The notes below the pieces were generated by a model, which worked only from the letters and a program-made list of their open reading frames with translations, was not told where the DNA came from and ran no database searches. Position numbers and translations under genes: made by a program. DNA of 64,000 nucleotides from Pseudanabaena sp. Salubria-1. Lineage in GTDB: Bacteria > Cyanobacteriota > Cyanobacteriia > Pseudanabaenales > Pseudanabaenaceae. The stretch is from NCBI GenBank assembly GCA_023336205.1, contig JALQCR010000027.1, positions 25,967 through 89,966 of the forward strand, read 5' to 3'. Shown here one piece after another: positions 1-8,295 of the stretch (the first letter of the stretch is position 1; every line of letters begins with the position of its first letter).

Positions 1-138
1 ACATTCTTCGCAACGATGTAACGCATCATGAACCACAGAAGAACTTGTCTTTAAACTTTCTGCCAAATCAGCATAAGTCCACTCTAATTCTAAGCAGTGA
101 ACTTTAATTAAAACCACGATATCTTGAGTCTTTAGCAT
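1..138 (-). CDS. HTH-like protein, N-terminal fragment cut by window edge
   Basis: Reading leftward from an ATG at 138, 46 codons stay open to the first base of the window. The peptide begins MLKTQDIVVLIKVH and contains TYADLAESLKTSSSVVHDAL, which has the pattern of a helix-turn-helix (helix, turn, recognition helix with SSSVVHDAL). Small winged-helix proteins starting MLxxQDIVVLLK are, from memory, common in cyanobacteria next to toxin genes. The C-terminus and any partner lie outside the window, so the function is not assigned. Confidence 0.5.
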   Translation of the reverse strand, partial: MLKTQDIVVLIKVHCLELEWTYADLAESLKTSSSVVHDALHRCEEC

Positions 139-266
139 ACGTCTTGAGATGCTTACAATATTTTTATTCTATATTCGCGAATTGAGAATATGCTGACTCT
201 AGCACAAACAGATCCACAAGATAAGTAGTATTGCTCTTCTCCCTTGTGTTTTTTAAAAAATAAAGT

Positions 267-1397
267 TTATACCGATCGCTTGAGCGTTACTGCAAAAGTG
301 CTACCCTTGCCCACTTGACTAATTACATGAATACTGCCTTCCATCTTCTGCACCAATTCATTGGCGATCGCAAGTCCCAAACCCGTACCAGAAATATCTC
401 CATCTGCTTGTCTGCCGCGAAAATTACGCTCAAATAAACGTGGTAAATCAGCATCAGGAATCCCCACTCCCGTATCTTGGACATAGATATAAACTGTATC
501 AGGCTTCACATCTGCACCTAATAGAACATATCCATGTTCAGGCGTGTACTTGAGTGCATTCTCTGCCAAATTACCGATCGCTTCTCTTAGCCCTGATTCA
601 TTGCCTAATACTTTGGGTAAATGAGAAGGAATATTGGATAAAAATTGAATATTGCGATCTTGAGCGATCGCACTGGCAAAATTAGCGATCGCTTCCAAAA
701 TTCCATTTAGATCTACAGGTGCAAGATCTATAGTTGCCGCAGGTAATAAGGCTTTTTCATGTTCGGCTTGCGGTAGTAGCAATGGCGCAGGGCGATCAGC
801 TTCGCTGAGTAGATCTTGAATATGCTGAGTTTCGCGTAAAATCCCCGTTACAAATTTTTGATTAGGATCTGACTCAACGATGCGCCGTGATAAAAGTTGA
901 GCAAAAGTGCGAATTGCCGTCAGAGGATTGCGAAGTTGATGTAATAAAGAAGCAAAAAAATTGCTTTGCTCTTCATAATGGCGCTGTTGGTTCGCGACTA
1001 ACCATTGATTGCGACGATCTAAAGCGCAGGCGATCGCTAAAGTATTGGCAATTTGTTGAATTTGTGATTGTTCGTATTCCTGCCAATCGCGATCATCTCT
1101 TCCTGTCATCAAAAAGCCTAAAATAGCCTCCTCATAAATCAAGGGGAGTACAAAGCGGCGTTGTTTTACCAAACCACTACTACCTATGGATAACATTGGC
1201 AAAGTTTCAGGAAAAGCTTCTGGCAGAGCCATCAAGCCATCTTCAGGAAATATAGCAACCTCAATTAGATTAGTGGGCATCCCATCCGCCACATTTTCAG
1301 TGATATAGATAGCACTAGCAACTGCACCCAAACTTTGGGTCAGTAAAATAATTTGCGATCGGGCTAGGGCTACTAGATCGGGACTGGCGGCAAGCAT
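267..1397 (-). CDS. GAF-type sensor histidine kinase
   Basis: A 376-residue cytoplasmic sensor kinase with no membrane segment. Residues about 1-130 look like a GAF sensor domain. The dimerisation/phosphoacceptor helix follows with His153 in the H-box LLHQLRNPLTAIRTF. The C-terminal half has the HATPase boxes: an N-box around NLAENALKYTPE, DTGVGIPDADLPRLFERNFR, and the G2 box GTGLGLAIANELV. It should autophosphorylate and pass phosphate to a response regulator that is not adjacent. The ligand is unknown. It is transcribed leftward as a single gene; the ATG at 1397 gives the expected full GAF domain. Confidence 0.9.
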   Translation of the reverse strand: MLAASPDLVALARSQIILLTQSLGAVASAIYITENVADGMPTNLIEVAIFPEDGLMALPEAFPETLPMLSIGSSGLVKQRRFVLPLIYEEAILGFLMTGRDDRDWQEYEQSQIQQIANTLAIACALDRRNQWLVANQQRHYEEQSNFFASLLHQLRNPLTAIRTFAQLLSRRIVESDPNQKFVTGILRETQHIQDLLSEADRPAPLLLPQAEHEKALLPAATIDLAPVDLNGILEAIANFASAIAQDRNIQFLSNIPSHLPKVLGNESGLREAIGNLAENALKYTPEHGYVLLGADVKPDTVYIYVQDTGVGIPDADLPRLFERNFRGRQADGDISGTGLGLAIANELVQKMEGSIHVISQVGKGSTFAVTLKRSV

Positions 1398-1548
1398 GAA
1401 TAGAAATTGATAATTGATGGGCGTAAATCTTAGTATATAGCGATCGCTAAATCAGAAAATCAAGGTCAAGTTTTGTATGGCTGTACTTTTCTATAAATGT
1501 TACTATTTTCAGCAATCTAAATGAATGTGCTGCAACATTCCAACCTCT

Positions 1549-1848
1549 ATGAAGAAATCATCATTGGCTGCTATCACCAGCCCTGCATTATTGGCTTCTT
1601 TTTTGCTGTCTGTCTATCCTGCACAGGCAAACACGAACCAAAGCATCAACACTAATCAAGATGGTGATCCTTACATATCATCAGTTGTAATTACCAAAAA
1701 CAATGACACTACTGAGTCTAACCGTCAGTCTGGTGAAGATCGCACCAATATCTTAACCAGCGATCGTGTAGGTGATTTGGCGATTCAAAAATTTGGTTGC
1801 GATTGTACGGGATGTCGCCAAGCAACTTTGTCAGTATTATCCAAGTAA
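1549..1848 (+). CDS. Small secreted protein of unknown function
   Basis: A 99-residue protein starting MKKSSLAAITSPALLASFLL, a clear Sec signal peptide (basic start, hydrophobic core, cleavage near YPAQA/N). I prefer this ATG to the one 24 bases upstream because it places the lysines at the extreme N-terminus. The mature part is polar and N/T-rich and ends with a cysteine cluster (CDCTGC) near the C-terminus that could bind metal or form disulfides. I do not recognise a family. A strong hairpin follows the stop. Confidence 0.6.
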   Translation: MKKSSLAAITSPALLASFLLSVYPAQANTNQSINTNQDGDPYISSVVITKNNDTTESNRQSGEDRTNILTSDRVGDLAIQKFGCDCTGCRQATLSVLSK

Positions 1849-1856
1849 TACAACAC

Positions 1857-1924
1857 CAGATTTTCATTAGACCAATTTATGGAAGTGTTGTTACACTTTC
1901 ATAAATTGGTCTAATGAAAATCTG
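1857..1924 (+). terminator. Long hairpin after the secreted-protein gene
   Basis: Arms 1857-1881 and 1900-1924 are perfect 25-base complements, and the loop can extend the stem through AAGTGT/ACACTT. It is probably a terminator or 3'-end stabiliser. The central AGTGT/ACACT resembles the repeat module seen after dxs and three other genes. Confidence 0.65.
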
Positions 1925-2036
1925 TAATAGTTCTCAAGCCTAAAAGTGTCTATGTCATTTAGCATCAAGCCTAAATAGGCTTGATGCAATAAGCGCTTAA
2001 TAATGTTCTGTATCACTTTTTAACACAAAAGAACAT

Positions 2037-2170
2037 GGCTCTTCTGGGTTCATGGGGATAAGCACAGCTAATAGTAATCAGAATCCTCTCGGAGCAACAG
2101 TTACAGCCCTACCATGTCGCCAATAATTGTATCGATACTGTACCATTTACCCCTCAAACCCAGATGAGCC
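2037..2170 (+). mobile_element. 134-bp MITE, copy A
   Basis: Non-coding element beginning GGCTCTTCTGGGTTCATGGG and ending CCCTCAAACCCAGATGAGCC. The ends are imperfect inverted repeats. It is flanked by a perfect 8-base target duplication, AAGAACAT (2029-2036 and 2171-2178). Four further copies of identical length lie in this window. The termini match those of the ISL3-like element at 39595-40973, so that family is the likely source of transposase. Confidence 0.93.
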
Positions 2171-2224
2171 AAGAACATAAGCTATTCTCATTGACATCTA
2201 AAGCACAAAGATTCTATTATTTAT

Positions 2225-2358
2225 GGCTCATCTGGGTTTGAGGGGTAAATGGTACAGTATCGATACAATTATTGGCGACATGGTAGGGCTGTAACTGTTG
2301 CTCCGAGAGGATTCTGATTACTATTAGCTGTGCTTATCCCCATGAACCCAGAAGAGCC
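2225..2358 (-). mobile_element. 134-bp MITE, copy B (inverted relative to A)
   Basis: The reverse complement of copy A with no difference that I can see, flanked by the 8-base duplication TTATTTAT (2217-2224 and 2359-2366). Copies A and B lie 54 bases apart in opposite orientation, so together they make an inverted repeat with 134-base arms. Confidence 0.93.
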
Positions 2359-2594
2359 TTATTTATTCACATCCTAGCAATCTATATTGATTGCTCAAGA
2401 TTGAGGCAATGAATTTTTATCAAAAATAAATATCAATTACTATAACTCTAGGGGGGCTTAGAAGTTTCGTACAAATATATCTGTGGGTGCTGGCATAGGA
2501 AAGCATTACCTACATGTATGTCTATATATTAATGAATTTTGTTAGTTTTCCTAAGAATACTAACCACTGAACTAACAGCAAGAGTATAAAATCT

Positions 2595-2849
2595 ATGGAA
2601 CAACTAATTGGTCAGATTGCCATTTTCCCTTGGTATTGGGAACCGAGAGGTTGGGCAAAGTGTGATGGACGACTTCTTTCTATTACTCAAAACTGTGCTT
2701 TATTCGCATTGATTGGGACTGAATTTGGAGGAGATGGCATTAATTATTTTGCACTCCCTAAAATGCCTCCAATTAAAAAAGAAAATGCTGGTGGTGGTGA
2801 TTTAGCTTATTACATTGCCTTGCAAGGTTACTTCCCTGCCAGAGATTAA
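2595..2849 (+). CDS. Single-domain phage tail-collar protein
   Basis: An 84-residue protein starting MEQLIGQIAIFP and containing WAKCDGRLLSI, LFALIGTEFGGDG and FALPKMPP, the order typical of a Tail Collar (microcystin-dependent protein, MdpB-like) domain. Family members in phage tails and contractile injection systems are usually 150-200 residues with a longer C-terminal part. This one stops shortly after the collar motif. There are no tail genes nearby, so it is a stand-alone copy of unknown role. It starts 15 bases after AAGAGTATAAAA, with no strong Shine-Dalgarno sequence. Confidence 0.75.
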   Translation: MEQLIGQIAIFPWYWEPRGWAKCDGRLLSITQNCALFALIGTEFGGDGINYFALPKMPPIKKENAGGGDLAYYIALQGYFPARD

Positions 2850-2868
2850 ATATTGTAATAATTGATAC

Positions 2869-2909
2869 AAAATACCAGAGGCGGAGCGAAGCCCCGCCTC
2901 TGGTATTTT
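2869..2909 (+). terminator. Rho-independent-type hairpin after tail-collar gene
   Basis: 16-base perfect arms (2869-2884 and 2894-2909) around a 9-base loop, GC-rich at the top and flanked by A-rich and T-rich bases. Confidence 0.7.
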
Positions 2910-3024
2910 GGTTTTTATTCCCTGAGTGACATGGTTAGGTTTTAAGAACTGCGATCGCGATGAACGTTTGTAGGGTGCGCTTCAGTTAAACTAAAGGAAG
3001 TCATTTTATAAAAAATAAGTATAT

Positions 3025-4947
3025 ATGCGGTTAAGTGATGTTACCCACCCTAACCAGTTGCATGGTTTGACGATCTCGCAATTGGAATCGATCGCAAAGG
3101 AAATTCGGCAAAAACATTTAGAAACGATCGCCGCCACAGGTGGACATCTTGGTCCGGGGCTAGGCGTAGTCGAGCTAACTCTCGCTTTATATCAAACTCT
3201 CGATTTAGATCGCGATAAAGTTGTGTGGGATGTGGGGCATCAAGCCTATCCCCATAAACTGATTACAGGACGTTATAAAAATTTCCATACCTTGCGCCAA
3301 AAGGATGGCATTGCAGGTTATCTCAATCGTCGCGAAAGTGAATTTGATCATTTCGGTGCAGGACATGCTTCGACCAGTATTTCAGCGGCTCTGGGAATGG
3401 CGATCGCCCGTGATTTGCAAGGCGAAAATTACAAAACTGTAGCGATCATTGGTGATGGCTCCTTGACAGGTGGCATGGCTCTTGAAGCAATTAACCATGC
3501 AGGACATCTTCCCAAAACTAATTTATTAGTTGTCCTCAATGACAATGAAATGTCAATTTCGGCAAATGTGGGCGCAATTCCTAAGTACCTGAATAAAATG
3601 CGCCTCAGCCCACCGATGAAATTCATCACCAACAATCTCGAAGGACAAATCCGCAATATTCCCTTTGTTGGCGAACAAATCAGCCCTGAGATTGAACGCA
3701 TCAAGGACAATCTCAAGATTGTGACCATGGTGCAAAACAAAGTGGGAGCAGTATTTGAAGAACTCGGCTTTACTTACATTGGTCCCGTTGATGGACACAA
3801 TCTCAAGGAATTGATCGACACCTTCAAGATGGCGCATACGCTCACAGGTCCCGTGATGGTTCACGTTAGTACCACCAAGGGCAAGGGTTACAGCTATGCT
3901 GAAGCCGATCGCGTTGGCTACCATGCCCAAAACTCCTTTGACCTCGCTACAGGCAAAGCCAAACCGTCGGCTTCCAGCAGTAAACCAAAACCTCCTAGCT
4001 ATTCTAAGGTTTTTGCCGATACGCTGATTAAACTTGCCGAGCATGACAAGCGCATCGTCGCTATTACCGCCGCCATGTCCACAGGTACTGGTTTGGACAA
4101 ATTCCAAGCCGCCTTACCCAATCAATTTATCGATGTCGGCATTGCTGAGCAACACGCCATCACTGTTGCCGCAGGTATGGCTTGCGAAGGTATGCGTCCT
4201 GTCGCTGCAATTTATTCCACCTTCCTCCAACGGGGCTTTGACCAGATCATCCATGATGTCTGTATCCAGAATCTGCCCGTCTTCTTCTGTCTCGATCGCG
4301 CAGGTATTGTCGGAGCCGATGGACCCACTCACCAAGGGATGTATGACATCGCCTATCTGCGCTGCATTCCCAACATGGTGCTGATGGCTCCCAAGGATGA
4401 AGCCGAAATGCAGAACATGATTGTCACTGGTTTAACTCACAATGGTCCGAGTGCCATGCGTTATCCTCGTGGTAATGGTGTAGGCGCACCTTTGCAAGAT
4501 GAGGACATCGAGCCATTACCAATCGGCAAAGCCGAAGTATTGCGCGAAGGCAAGGATGTTTTGTTACTCGCCTATGGCTCCATGGTTTATCCTTCGCTAC
4601 AGGTTGCAGAACTTCTGAACGAGCATGGTATTAGCGCCACGGTCGTTAACGCCAGATTTGCAAAACCCCTAGATACTGAGCTAATCCTGCCTCTTGCTCA
4701 AAAAATCGGTAAGGTAGTCACCCTTGAAGAAGGTTGCTTGATGGGCGGTTTTGGTAGCGCTGTTCTGGAAGCTTTGAATGATGAAAATGTGCTAGCTCCT
4801 GTTTACCGCATTGGTGTTCCCGATATTCTCGTTGAACATGCTTCACCAGAGCAGTCATTTAATTCTCTTGGTCTATCCAGTGGTCAAATCTGCGATCGCA
4901 TTCTTAACCAATTTGCTTTCAATAAACAAACTGTAATTAGCCAGTAA
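3025..4947 (+). CDS. dxs: 1-deoxy-D-xylulose-5-phosphate synthase
   Basis: A 640-residue enzyme, the normal family length. It condenses pyruvate and glyceraldehyde 3-phosphate to make DXP, the first step of the MEP isoprenoid pathway that feeds carotenoid, phytol and quinone synthesis. Visible features include an early TGGHLGPGLGVVELT, the thiamine-diphosphate motif GDGSLTGGMALEAINHAG, the central transketolase region with GIAEQHAITVAAGMA, and LDRAGIVGADGPTHQG near residue 430. The C-terminal transketolase domain contains EEGCLMGGFGSAV. The ATG at 3025 yields the canonical N-terminus. Its stop codon lies inside the stem of the following hairpin. Confidence 0.97.
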   Translation: MRLSDVTHPNQLHGLTISQLESIAKEIRQKHLETIAATGGHLGPGLGVVELTLALYQTLDLDRDKVVWDVGHQAYPHKLITGRYKNFHTLRQKDGIAGYLNRRESEFDHFGAGHASTSISAALGMAIARDLQGENYKTVAIIGDGSLTGGMALEAINHAGHLPKTNLLVVLNDNEMSISANVGAIPKYLNKMRLSPPMKFITNNLEGQIRNIPFVGEQISPEIERIKDNLKIVTMVQNKVGAVFEELGFTYIGPVDGHNLKELIDTFKMAHTLTGPVMVHVSTTKGKGYSYAEADRVGYHAQNSFDLATGKAKPSASSSKPKPPSYSKVFADTLIKLAEHDKRIVAITAAMSTGTGLDKFQAALPNQFIDVGIAEQHAITVAAGMACEGMRPVAAIYSTFLQRGFDQIIHDVCIQNLPVFFCLDRAGIVGADGPTHQGMYDIAYLRCIPNMVLMAPKDEAEMQNMIVTGLTHNGPSAMRYPRGNGVGAPLQDEDIEPLPIGKAEVLREGKDVLLLAYGSMVYPSLQVAELLNEHGISATVVNARFAKPLDTELILPLAQKIGKVVTLEEGCLMGGFGSAVLEALNDENVLAPVYRIGVPDILVEHASPEQSFNSLGLSSGQICDRILNQFAFNKQTVISQ

Positions 4948-5046
4948 TACCAAAGAACAAAATGGCGTAGCCATTTTGTTCTTTGGTATTACTGGGTTTG
5001 GTTTTTAATTCACAAAAGTGTTGTAACACTTTTGTGAATTGGTATT
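4941..5046 (-). repeat. dxs 3' hairpin plus family-1 repeat module
   Basis: First a 26-base perfect stem (4941-4966 / 4970-4995, loop GTA) that contains the dxs stop codon. Then comes a module with a second perfect hairpin (5007-5040, AATTCACAAAAGTGTT arms) and flanking TTTGGTTTTTAATT. The same module occurs at 36171-36280, 44211-44328 and 46144-46241, each time after the stop-proximal hairpin of the upstream gene. Confidence 0.8.
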
Positions 5047-5086
5047 AAGTAGCTAAAAACTAAAAAACAGAGTTAGGAATGAAAAT

Positions 5087-5149
5087 CAATTAAAACCAAA
5101 ATTCGTTGGGGCGGGCGGAGCCCGCCCCAACGAATTTTGGTTTTAATTG
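5087..5149. repeat. Perfect 30-base-arm hairpin
   Basis: Arms 5087-5116 and 5120-5149 are perfect complements with a 3-base loop (GGA). The stem top is GGGGCGGGC. The outer bases AGGAATGAAAAT/ATTTTCATTCCT pair as well, lengthening the structure. Confidence 0.7.
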
Positions 5150-5192
5150 CACAAGTTAATTAATTTTCATTCCTTATCACTATTTTCAAATT

Positions 5193-5265
5193 AAAAAAAC
5201 ATAAAATCCAAAAGTAAAATGGGGCTCAAAAATGCCCCATTTACTTTTGGATTTTATGTTTTTTT
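5193..5265. terminator. Bidirectional terminator between dxs and the FIST gene
   Basis: About 33-base arms with one bulged T, GC-rich apex (TGGGGC...GCCCCA), and A and T tracts at the two bases. It overlaps the end of the converging FIST gene at 5254, so it can terminate both transcripts. Confidence 0.75.
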
Positions 5266-6465
5266 AGGTCTAACGATACCAAATACTGAGGTGTAACCAT
5301 GGAGAAATGTCGTGCCACCAACAGGTCCAATTTCGCCAGAGCAGAAAAAGCCCCCAAACGGAATTAAGCCAAGATGTTTTTGGAGGATCTCAGAGTCAAA
5401 GTTTGGCTTGCCATAGAGCCTCTCGCCTCGCCCCATACAAGAAAACATTAAAGCTGCCGTTGCCGAAACATTGGGAGCCTCTAAGTTCAACTGATTGGAG
5501 TAATTTATCAGAGCTTCCTCTAAGTCCTCCGCCGAAGCTTTCCCATCACGTAAATGTAGTTGAATTCTTTGTCCAGGGCGCATCCGATCGCCAACAGCGA
5601 TCGCCCCAGATCTTGGATCGACACCAATAATATTACGAATCAAGAAATCGCCCTGTGATGGATTTGCCTTAAATTCATTCATCACCACACCAATAAATAG
5701 TGAATGCTGAGCCAATTCGCGATCGCTTGGGTTTAAATCTCCTACAGTATCTTGCAACAGACTCAGAGGTGGCTTGCCCTCCAGTCCCAAAATCAAATTA
5801 CGCTCACACTCAGAAACCTGCAAGATTTTACCAATGGGGCGACAACCTTGAGAGACCACAGGATCAATGGTCACATCACCCCATAGAGCCACACCTAAAA
5901 GTCCCGTGCGATAAAGCTTATATTTACCTTCTTCATGAAAACAAAATAGGGCATTTGCACCCATCCCACCACTGCTAGCTAAGCCACCAACTTTGACTGA
6001 GTTAGGATAAGCAAAATCTAGTCCTTGAATTAAGTCATTAATAGGAAATGAAAATGGATCGCCAACGAGTACAAAACTAGGCGAAACTGTGGGGTCTACA
6101 TCCGTTATTTTTTCCCAGCGATCAGGAGGACTATCGAGATCTGGTAACTGATTATCATCGAGGTGAAATACTTTTGCCTCTGCATTGGGTAAGTGCCCTA
6201 TAAGTAGTGCGATCGCAGGTTTATCTTCAAACTCCTGACCATTACCAACAATCCCCCCGCCAGAGCAACCAATTAATTTTTGGATCGGCAATTTTTCCGC
6301 TAGTAATGGTAATAAGCGTGGGTAGTCGCTAGCAAATGCGGTGGAAACAAACAAAAAGCCTAAATCAAGCGATCGATCACCCATCAAAGCAAATACTTGC
6401 TGTGACAGATCTTGCACCGCAGCTTCCAAAGATATTTTTGTCGAAAGACTAGTAACCCACTTCAT
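5254..6465 (-). CDS. FIST-domain sensory protein
   Basis: A 403-residue protein with the FIST_N fold in the first half (LDLGFLFVSTAFASDYPRLL, then IGCSGGGIVGNGQEFE) and the FIST_C region in the second half (ATAALMFSCMGRGERLYG and FGGFFCSGEIGPVGG near the end). FIST proteins are predicted small-ligand sensors that act with kinases or methyl-accepting proteins; the ligand is not known. It has no membrane segment. The motif GGFFCSGEIGPVG with its conserved cysteine is intact. It is transcribed as a single gene toward dxs. Confidence 0.88.
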   Translation of the reverse strand: MKWVTSLSTKISLEAAVQDLSQQVFALMGDRSLDLGFLFVSTAFASDYPRLLPLLAEKLPIQKLIGCSGGGIVGNGQEFEDKPAIALLIGHLPNAEAKVFHLDDNQLPDLDSPPDRWEKITDVDPTVSPSFVLVGDPFSFPINDLIQGLDFAYPNSVKVGGLASSGGMGANALFCFHEEGKYKLYRTGLLGVALWGDVTIDPVVSQGCRPIGKILQVSECERNLILGLEGKPPLSLLQDTVGDLNPSDRELAQHSLFIGVVMNEFKANPSQGDFLIRNIIGVDPRSGAIAVGDRMRPGQRIQLHLRDGKASAEDLEEALINYSNQLNLEAPNVSATAALMFSCMGRGERLYGKPNFDSEILQKHLGLIPFGGFFCSGEIGPVGGTTFLHGYTSVFGIVRPKKT

Positions 6466-6479
6466 AGACCTAGCCGTAC

Positions 6480-7190
6480 ACCAACTTTACTTCCAGACAT
6501 TTCTTTATAAATTGCTCTAAAGGTTTTTAGGCAAGGACTTCGGCACAATCAAAAAACTGAGTCAAAATAATTACTACCAGTGGCGCGGACAGTAATTATT
6601 TGGGATTTTATGTTTAATTGTGCCTAACTACTCAAAATCCCAATATTTAATCTTTGGATCTAAGCTTTTTTTTGCTTAATATCTAAGCATAGTATTTAAG
6701 CTTACATTGCAGCGACCTAATTCCGATAATTTCTCCATCTGTGTCGTAATTCGCATTAACTGTAGACATGCTTAATTAATTTCACATCCAAACCCGTAAG
6801 GTTATGTCCCTGCGGGACATAACCTTACGGGTTTGGGTAATTTATTCTGCACAGGTACTTATGAAACTAAATTTAGGCTTTCGCCAATTCACACAGGTTA
6901 AGACGTAAATCGCCAAATAATGGAGCTGGTGCGTCTCCCCAACTCCATTATTTGGCGTTTTTACTACTGCGTTGTTTCTTGAATGTTGCTTATAAAGCAT
7001 GAAACTATTTTTAATAGTGAGAATTGCTATTTATCTGGTGCAAGACCTTGTAAGGCGCTGAAATCACAGTAAAATAACTTTGGTCACTGTCCAAAGTACA
7101 GGTTGCCAAGTTTAAGTTATATATAGTTTACAAACTTTACAAATACGTTACCGATACATTTATAAAAGACAAATTAACGGAGAAAACAAC
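6480..7190. other. Intergenic region with three hairpins and the apcF leader
   Basis: No convincing gene. It holds three hairpins. One has arms 6565-6575 / 6591-6601. One has 23-base perfect arms (6788-6810 / 6814-6836) around TGC. The last has 15-base arms (6911-6925 / 6943-6957). The last ~180 bases, AT-rich, form the apcF leader and end in the Shine-Dalgarno-like ACGGAG 7 bases before the ATG. Confidence 0.6.
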
Positions 7191-7688
7191 ATGCAGGATG
7201 CAATTACCAGCCTGATCGGTGCTTATGATGCAACTGGTAAATATTTTGATCGCGATGCCATGGATACCCTCAAATCCTTCTTTGCAACTGGCAATGCTCG
7301 CTTAGCCGCATCTTCGGCAATCACCGCTAATGCGGCTTCGATTGTGCGTAAGGCTGGTTCACAATTATTTGAAGAAGTTCCCGATTTGATCCGCCCAGGT
7401 GGTAACGCTTATACAACTCGTCGTTTTGCAGCTTGCCTGCGTGACATGGATTACTATTTGCGCTATGCCTCCTATGCTCTAGTTGCAGGCAACAATGATG
7501 TCCTCGATGAAAGAGTATTGCAAGGCTTGCGCGATACTTATAGCTCGCTTGGAGTACCAATTGGTCCGACTGTGCAAGGTATTCAAATCATGAAACAGGC
7601 TGTTATGGACTTAGTAGGTGAAAACGCTGACTGGTTAGCAGCACCTTTTGACTATATGAGTCGCGAACTTAGCGAAAAGAATATCTAA
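7191..7688 (+). CDS. apcF: Phycobilisome core beta-18 subunit (allophycocyanin family)
   Basis: A 165-residue phycobiliprotein. It replaces one beta subunit in the terminal trimers of the phycobilisome core and, with the ApcE core-membrane linker, helps funnel energy to photosystem II. Cys82 in RRFAACLRDMDYYLRY is the phycocyanobilin attachment site. I call it ApcF rather than ApcB because of AGSQLFEEVPDLIRPGGNAY, whereas ApcB has the shorter SLLYSDITRPGG. The start is fixed by ACGGAGAAAACAAC upstream. It is monocistronic as far as can be seen; the sequence after it becomes unreliable from about 7722. Confidence 0.93.
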   Translation: MQDAITSLIGAYDATGKYFDRDAMDTLKSFFATGNARLAASSAITANAASIVRKAGSQLFEEVPDLIRPGGNAYTTRRFAACLRDMDYYLRYASYALVAGNNDVLDERVLQGLRDTYSSLGVPIGPTVQGIQIMKQAVMDLVGENADWLAAPFDYMSRELSEKNI

Positions 7689-7721
7689 ATAGCTATTCCC
7701 TTCCCAGTTAAGAAATAGCGG

Positions 7722-8066
7722 TGGGGGGGGGGGGGGGGGGGGCCCGGGGGTGGGTTTTTTTTTAGGTAGACACACTTAATTAATTACACCCCAAAACCTG
7801 TAAGGTTGCGCCCATGCGGGGAGCAACCTTACAGGTTTTGGTAATTTATTTTACACAAGTACTTAACTAAAAAAGGGCGCTTCGTGCTCCAGCGATTCTA
7901 AATATAATTCAACTATAGCCTTAGCCATTTGTATCAGGACAAAAAAAAAAAAAAACCTAAAAAAAATAAAAAAAAAAAAAAAAAAAAAAACACCCACCCC
8001 CCCCCCCCCCCCCCCCCCCCCCCAACACACCCCCCCCCCCCGCCCCCCCCCCCCCCCCCCCCCCCA
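7722..8066. other. Homopolymer-rich, probably unreliable sequence
   Basis: Contains a run of over 20 G (7723-7742), then GGCCCGGGGGTGGG and a T tract; later long A tracts (7939-7989) and almost unbroken C (7990-8065). Nothing else in the window resembles this except 47621-47667 and 51363-51414. The sequence in between (7765-7930) looks normal and holds a hairpin at 7791-7841. I treat the homopolymers as base-calling or assembly artefacts at a hairpin, not as a gene. Confidence 0.7.
7791..7841. terminator. Hairpin downstream of apcF
   Basis: 19-base perfect arms 7791-7809 and 7823-7841, GC-rich toward the loop. A plausible apcF terminator. Confidence 0.6.
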
Positions 8067-8090
8067 TCACACTATAAAGACGACAGCTAT

Positions 8091-8181
8091 AATTTGGGGT
8101 TTGCCCGCGCCGCCAGCGCTGGCAAACCCCAAATTAGATTTTTGAAAGCTCGACTGCGGATGTCTTTCAAAAATCTAATTT
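8091..8181. repeat. Two overlapping hairpins upstream of fba
   Basis: First stem 8091-8105 / 8121-8135 (AATTTGGGGTTTGCC arm). Second stem 8131-8148 / 8164-8181 (18 perfect base pairs). They share the AAATT at 8131-8135, so only one can form fully at a time. Either terminators or a leader structure. Confidence 0.5.
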
Positions 8182-8295
8182 TTAAAATGAGAATTGCTGT
8201 TCGTGCCCTTTTTTAGTTAGATATAATTCTTCAAAATGATTTAAGATTGTTAATAATCGAAACAAGCTCGATTTAGTCTAGGAGAGAATTTAAAT

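Noticed and set aside
2870..3024. Riboswitch upstream of dxs (TPP)
   Set aside because: The gap holds a terminator and then only ~110 bases without the CUGAGA/thi-box pattern.
3553..4107. 184-codon reverse ORF inside dxs
   Set aside because: Shadow of a strongly coding opposite strand; no family and no independent start.
7929..8216. 95-codon ORF encoding Lys- and Pro-runs
   Set aside because: It is only the translation of the A and C homopolymers plus a hairpin; no real protein features.
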